DNA of 8,429 nucleotides from Acholeplasmatales bacterium (GTDB taxonomy: Bacteria; Bacillota_I; Bacilli_A; Acholeplasmatales; Anaeroplasmataceae). The DNA lies in assembly GCA_024696565.1 (NCBI GenBank), contig JAILGR010000038.1:1-8429 (forward strand), in the 5' to 3' direction. Shown here in pieces: positions 6,147 through 8,429 of the stretch. The stretch's first letter is position 1, and each line of letters begins with the position of its first letter. The translations under genes and the position numbers were made by a program. The notes beneath the pieces are model-generated. The model made no database searches. It was not told the DNA's origin and saw only the letters and a program-made list of their open reading frames with translations.

Positions 6147-7545
6147 TAAAGATGAAGCTAATGAAATTGTAGGCGACTACAAATATGGCTTTAAAACCGA
6201 AACTACTCCAGTAATCACATCAGGAAAAGGATTATCTCGCGAAGTTGTTGAATTTATTTCTACTCAAAAGGGTGAACCTGATTGGATGAAGGAATTTAGA
6301 TTAAAGGCCTATGATGCTTTCTTAAAGCTTGAAAATCCAAAATGGGGTCATGATCTATCCGGAATAGATTTTGATGAATATACATATTATATTAAATCAG
6401 TTAAAGAACAAGGATCTAAATGGGAAGAAGTTCCTGAAGAAATTAGAGAAACGTTTGATAAGCTTGGTATTCCTAAGGCCGAAAGAGAATTTTTGGCAGG
6501 TTCATCTACACAGTTTGAATCTGAAGTAGTTTATCATAATAATTTAAAAGAACTAGAAGATTTAGGTGTAATCTTTTGCGATACTGATACAGCAGTTAGA
6601 TTATATCCAGATATTGTTAAAGAATATTTTGGTAAAATTGTTCCACCTACAGATAATAAATATGCTGCCTTAAATAGTGCAGTTTGGAGTGGTGGTTCAT
6701 TTATATATGTTCCTAAAGGTGTTAAGCTAAAAAAACCAGTTCAATCATATTTTAGAATTAATTCTGAAAGAATGGGTCAGTTTGAAAGAACACTAATCAT
6801 TGTAGAAGATGATGCTGATATCCACTATGTAGAAGGCTGTACAGCACCACTATATTCTAAAGACAGCTTACACGCGGCCGTAGTTGAAATCTATGTTAAA
6901 AATCGTGCTCACTGTAGATATTCTACAGTACAAAACTGGTCAAATAATATTGTAAATTTAGTAACTAAAAGAACTTTAGTCCTAGATTATGGTCATATGG
7001 AATGGATTGATGGTAATGTTGGTTCTGGTTTAAATATGAAATACCCAGCATGTATTTTAAAGGGTAAGGGAGCTAAAGGTACTACAGTAAGTATTGCCTT
7101 TGCATCTGAAGGACAGTTCCAAGATACTGGTGCTAAGATGATTCATATTGGTGAAAATTCAACATCAACTATTATTTCTAAATCTATTTGTAGAGGTGGA
7201 GGTAAGGTTAATTATAGAGGCTTAGTATCTTGTGAGAAGAATGCTGTTGGAGCAAGAAGTCATGTTGAATGTGATACATTAATTTTAGATGATATTTCAA
7301 CATCAGATACTATCCCAACAAATCAAGGTAAAAATGGTGATATGTATATTGAACATGAAGCTACTGTTTCTAAAGTTAATGAAGAACAATTATTCTATTT
7401 AATGAGTAGAGGATTAACTGAAGCTGAGGCAACAGAGATGATTGTTATGGGCTTCATTGAACCATTTAGTAAAGAATTACCAATGGAATATGCGGTTGAA
7501 TTAAACCGTTTAATAAAACTTGAAATGACAGATTCAAATGGATAA
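6133..7545 (+). CDS. sufB: Fe-S cluster assembly scaffold protein SufB
   Basis: SufB is the core scaffold subunit on which the nascent Fe-S cluster is assembled, working with SufC and SufD. The 470 residues are full length and close to Bacillus SufB. Recognisable blocks are [37 protein letters not shown], the [11 protein letters not shown] segment (259-269, with Q267 and W269 of the sulfur-transfer tunnel), [30 protein letters not shown] (ending at C380) and EHEATVSK (407-414). The C-terminal helix [14 protein letters not shown] binds SufC. Serine 389 appears to sit where E. coli SufB has its essential Cys405; my recollection is that Gram-positive SufB proteins commonly lack that cysteine. 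Translation starts at ATG 6133 inside sufU, with GAGGTG 7 nt upstream, which suggests coupling. The stop codon overlaps the 5' arm of a terminator. Confidence 0.97.
   Translation: MAINSKDEANEIVGDYKYGFKTETTPVITSGKGLSREVVEFISTQKGEPDWMKEFRLKAYDAFLKLENPKWGHDLSGIDFDEYTYYIKSVKEQGSKWEEVPEEIRETFDKLGIPKAEREFLAGSSTQFESEVVYHNNLKELEDLGVIFCDTDTAVRLYPDIVKEYFGKIVPPTDNKYAALNSAVWSGGSFIYVPKGVKLKKPVQSYFRINSERMGQFERTLIIVEDDADIHYVEGCTAPLYSKDSLHAAVVEIYVKNRAHCRYSTVQNWSNNIVNLVTKRTLVLDYGHMEWIDGNVGSGLNMKYPACILKGKGAKGTTVSIAFASEGQFQDTGAKMIHIGENSTSTIISKSICRGGGKVNYRGLVSCEKNAVGARSHVECDTLILDDISTSDTIPTNQGKNGDMYIEHEATVSKVNEEQLFYLMSRGLTEAEATEMIVMGFIEPFSKELPMEYAVELNRLIKLEMTDSNG
7390..7419 (+). repeat. 30-bp near-identical segment shared with sufD, copy 2
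   Basis: Counterpart of 4336-4365 in sufD, identical at 29 of 30 bases and encoding the same ten residues of the SufC-binding helix. SufB and SufD are ancient paralogues, but most of the rest of the two genes has diverged much further than this stretch. Confidence 0.85.
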
Positions 7546-7568
7546 AAATCAGGCTTGACCTGATTTTT
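7544..7568 (+). terminator. Rho-independent terminator at the end of the suf operon
   Basis: A perfect 10-bp stem (7544-7553 with 7559-7568) has a 5-nt CTTGA loop, and five T residues close the 3' arm. The 5' arm includes the last two bases of the sufB stop codon, so a ribosome finishing sufB would cover part of it. The next gene's ribosome binding site begins 2 nt later, at 7571. With only a short T run, some read-through into that gene is plausible. Confidence 0.8.
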
Positions 7569-7582
7569 CTAAAGGAGGACAT

Positions 7583-8281
7583 ATGATTATTAGTTCAGTA
7601 GATAATCCTAAAATTAAATATTTATGTAAATTAAATAAAGCCTCCTTTAGAAAAAAAGAAGGCAAGTTTATAGTAGAAGGTAAGCATTTAGTCAAAGAAG
7701 CTAGATTAAAAAAAATATTAATAGAAGCTTATTCAATTGAAGAAAAAGAAGGTTATATTACTGTAAGCGATAATGTTATGAAAAAAATAACTAATACTGA
7801 TACAGTAGTATCTGAAATTGGCCTTTGCCATATGATTTTAAAAAAGGAACTTACTGATAAATTATTAATATTAGATTCTATTCAAGATCCAGGTAATATG
7901 GGAGCTTTGATGAGAAGTGCTAAAGCTTTTGGTTTTGATACTATTGTATTAGGAGATGGCTCTGTAGATATATATAATGATAAAGTTATAAGAAGTAGTC
8001 AAGGAGCAATATTTAAATTGAATTTTATTAATGCATACTTACCCGATTTTATAAAATCATTGAATGGTTATTTAGTTTATGGAACAGATGTAGTTAATGG
8101 TATTCCACTTGAAAAAGTAAAAAAAGAAGCTAAAATAGCCCTTGTTTTAGGTAATGAAGGTAATGGAATATCTAATGAAGTTAAAAATGTAATAGAAAAG
8201 AATATTTATATTCCAATGGATGATACAGAATCATTAAATGTAGCTGTAGCTGGTGGAATTATAATGTATGAATTAAAATGA
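7583..8281 (+). CDS. SpoU/TrmH-family RNA 2'-O-methyltransferase
   Basis: This is a SPOUT-class (TrmH/SpoU) methyltransferase, expected to transfer a methyl group from S-adenosylmethionine to a ribose 2'-OH in rRNA or tRNA. A short N-terminal substrate-binding domain (about 1-75; NPKIKYLCKL, GKFIVEGKHLVKEA) precedes the knotted catalytic domain. Motif 1 is DPGNMGALMRSA (102-113, Asn105 and Arg111), motif 2 is VIRSSQGAIF (135-144), and motif 3 comprises LGNEGNGIS (189-197) and IPMDDTESLNVAVA (SLN at 217-219). The 232 residues are slightly short for the family because the N-terminal domain is compact. It resembles Bacillus YsgA-type proteins more than RlmB by layout, but the target cannot be read from sequence, so I give no symbol. 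The ribosome binding site AAAGGAGG (7571-7578) lies 4 nt from ATG. No promoter is evident between the suf terminator and the start. It ends in TGA. Confidence 0.92.
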   Translation: MIISSVDNPKIKYLCKLNKASFRKKEGKFIVEGKHLVKEARLKKILIEAYSIEEKEGYITVSDNVMKKITNTDTVVSEIGLCHMILKKELTDKLLILDSIQDPGNMGALMRSAKAFGFDTIVLGDGSVDIYNDKVIRSSQGAIFKLNFINAYLPDFIKSLNGYLVYGTDVVNGIPLEKVKKEAKIALVLGNEGNGISNEVKNVIEKNIYIPMDDTESLNVAVAGGIIMYELK

Positions 8282-8312
8282 AAACAGTCCAACAAAAAAG
8301 TTGGGCTGTTTT
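8281..8312. terminator. Bidirectional terminator between convergent genes
   Basis: A 13-bp stem (8281-8293 with 8300-8312, one T-G wobble) encloses a six-A loop. A-rich on the left and T-rich on the right, it reads as a terminator from both strands. It overlaps the last base of the methyltransferase stop codon and lies 5 nt from the stop of the minus-strand gene, so it serves both. Confidence 0.88.
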
Positions 8313-8317
8313 CTTAA

Positions 8318-8429
8318 CTAATTTAAACTTACATATCCTGTATCTTCAATAATTTTTTGACCTTTTGCAGATAAGATAAAATCCTTTAATACTTCAATAT
8401 TAGGATTAGTATTATCTTTTCTATAAATC
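8318..8429 (-). CDS. C-terminal fragment of a probable phosphate-type ABC transporter substrate-binding protein
   Basis: Read on the minus strand, the frame is open from the window edge to a TAG stop (8318-8320) and gives the last 37 residues. Sequence such as VLKDFILSAKGQKIIEDTGYVSLN closely resembles the C-terminus of PstS-like binding proteins, which typically end with an F-x-L-S-x-x-G-Q-x-I-x-x-x-G-Y-V-P/S-L pattern. Such lipoproteins bind phosphate outside the membrane and deliver it to PstCAB. Related binding proteins for molybdate or other anions share a similar end, so PstS is likely but not certain. The gene is convergent with the methyltransferase and its N-terminus lies beyond the window. 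Confidence 0.7.
   Translation of the reverse strand, partial: IYRKDNTNPNIEVLKDFILSAKGQKIIEDTGYVSLN

Noticed and set aside
7555..7586. TTGACC in the suf terminator loop as the -35 of a methyltransferase promoter
   Set aside because: The only -10-like sequence at workable spacing (around 7578-7586) overlaps the start codon, so transcription would begin inside the gene.

Overview
The window looks like ordinary chromosomal DNA from a low-GC Bacillota (about 30% GC by eye). Strong AAGGAGG-type ribosome binding sites, compact hairpin terminators, a SUF operon in the Gram-positive order sufC-sufD-sufS-sufU-sufB and a strong A/T third-position bias all point that way. TGA serves as a stop codon (end of the first partial gene and of the methyltransferase gene) and tryptophan is written TGG, so this is not the Mycoplasma/Spiroplasma code. 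An Erysipelotrichia-like or TGA-stop Mollicutes-related gut lineage is my best guess, but nothing here fixes the genus.

Layout. Positions 1-231 hold the C-terminal end of an unidentified membrane protein, closed by a hairpin terminator. Positions 254-374 are the control region of leuS: a near-consensus promoter whose -35 lies in the terminator's 3' arm, a 27-bp imperfect dyad, a second extended -10 candidate and a strong ribosome binding site. leuS (375-2804) encodes leucyl-tRNA synthetase and ends at its own terminator. The five suf genes (2879-7545) follow, packed with gaps of 2, 2 and 12 nt and a final 14-nt overlap, then a terminator. A SpoU/TrmH-family RNA methyltransferase gene (7583-8281) comes next. 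A shared bidirectional terminator separates it from a convergent minus-strand gene, of which only the C-terminus is present, resembling a phosphate-type ABC transporter binding protein.

How the genes work together. SufS takes sulfur from cysteine, SufU accepts it as a zinc-dependent persulfide carrier, and the SufB-SufC-SufD ATPase scaffold assembles Fe-S clusters. leuS, the methyltransferase and the transporter gene are unrelated housekeeping neighbours, each largely insulated by terminators.

I found no mobile element, CRISPR array, RNA gene or evidently new system. The points most worth a second look are the dyad in the leuS leader, the very short SufD, non-consensus synthetic and editing motifs in LeuRS, and extra cysteines in SufU.
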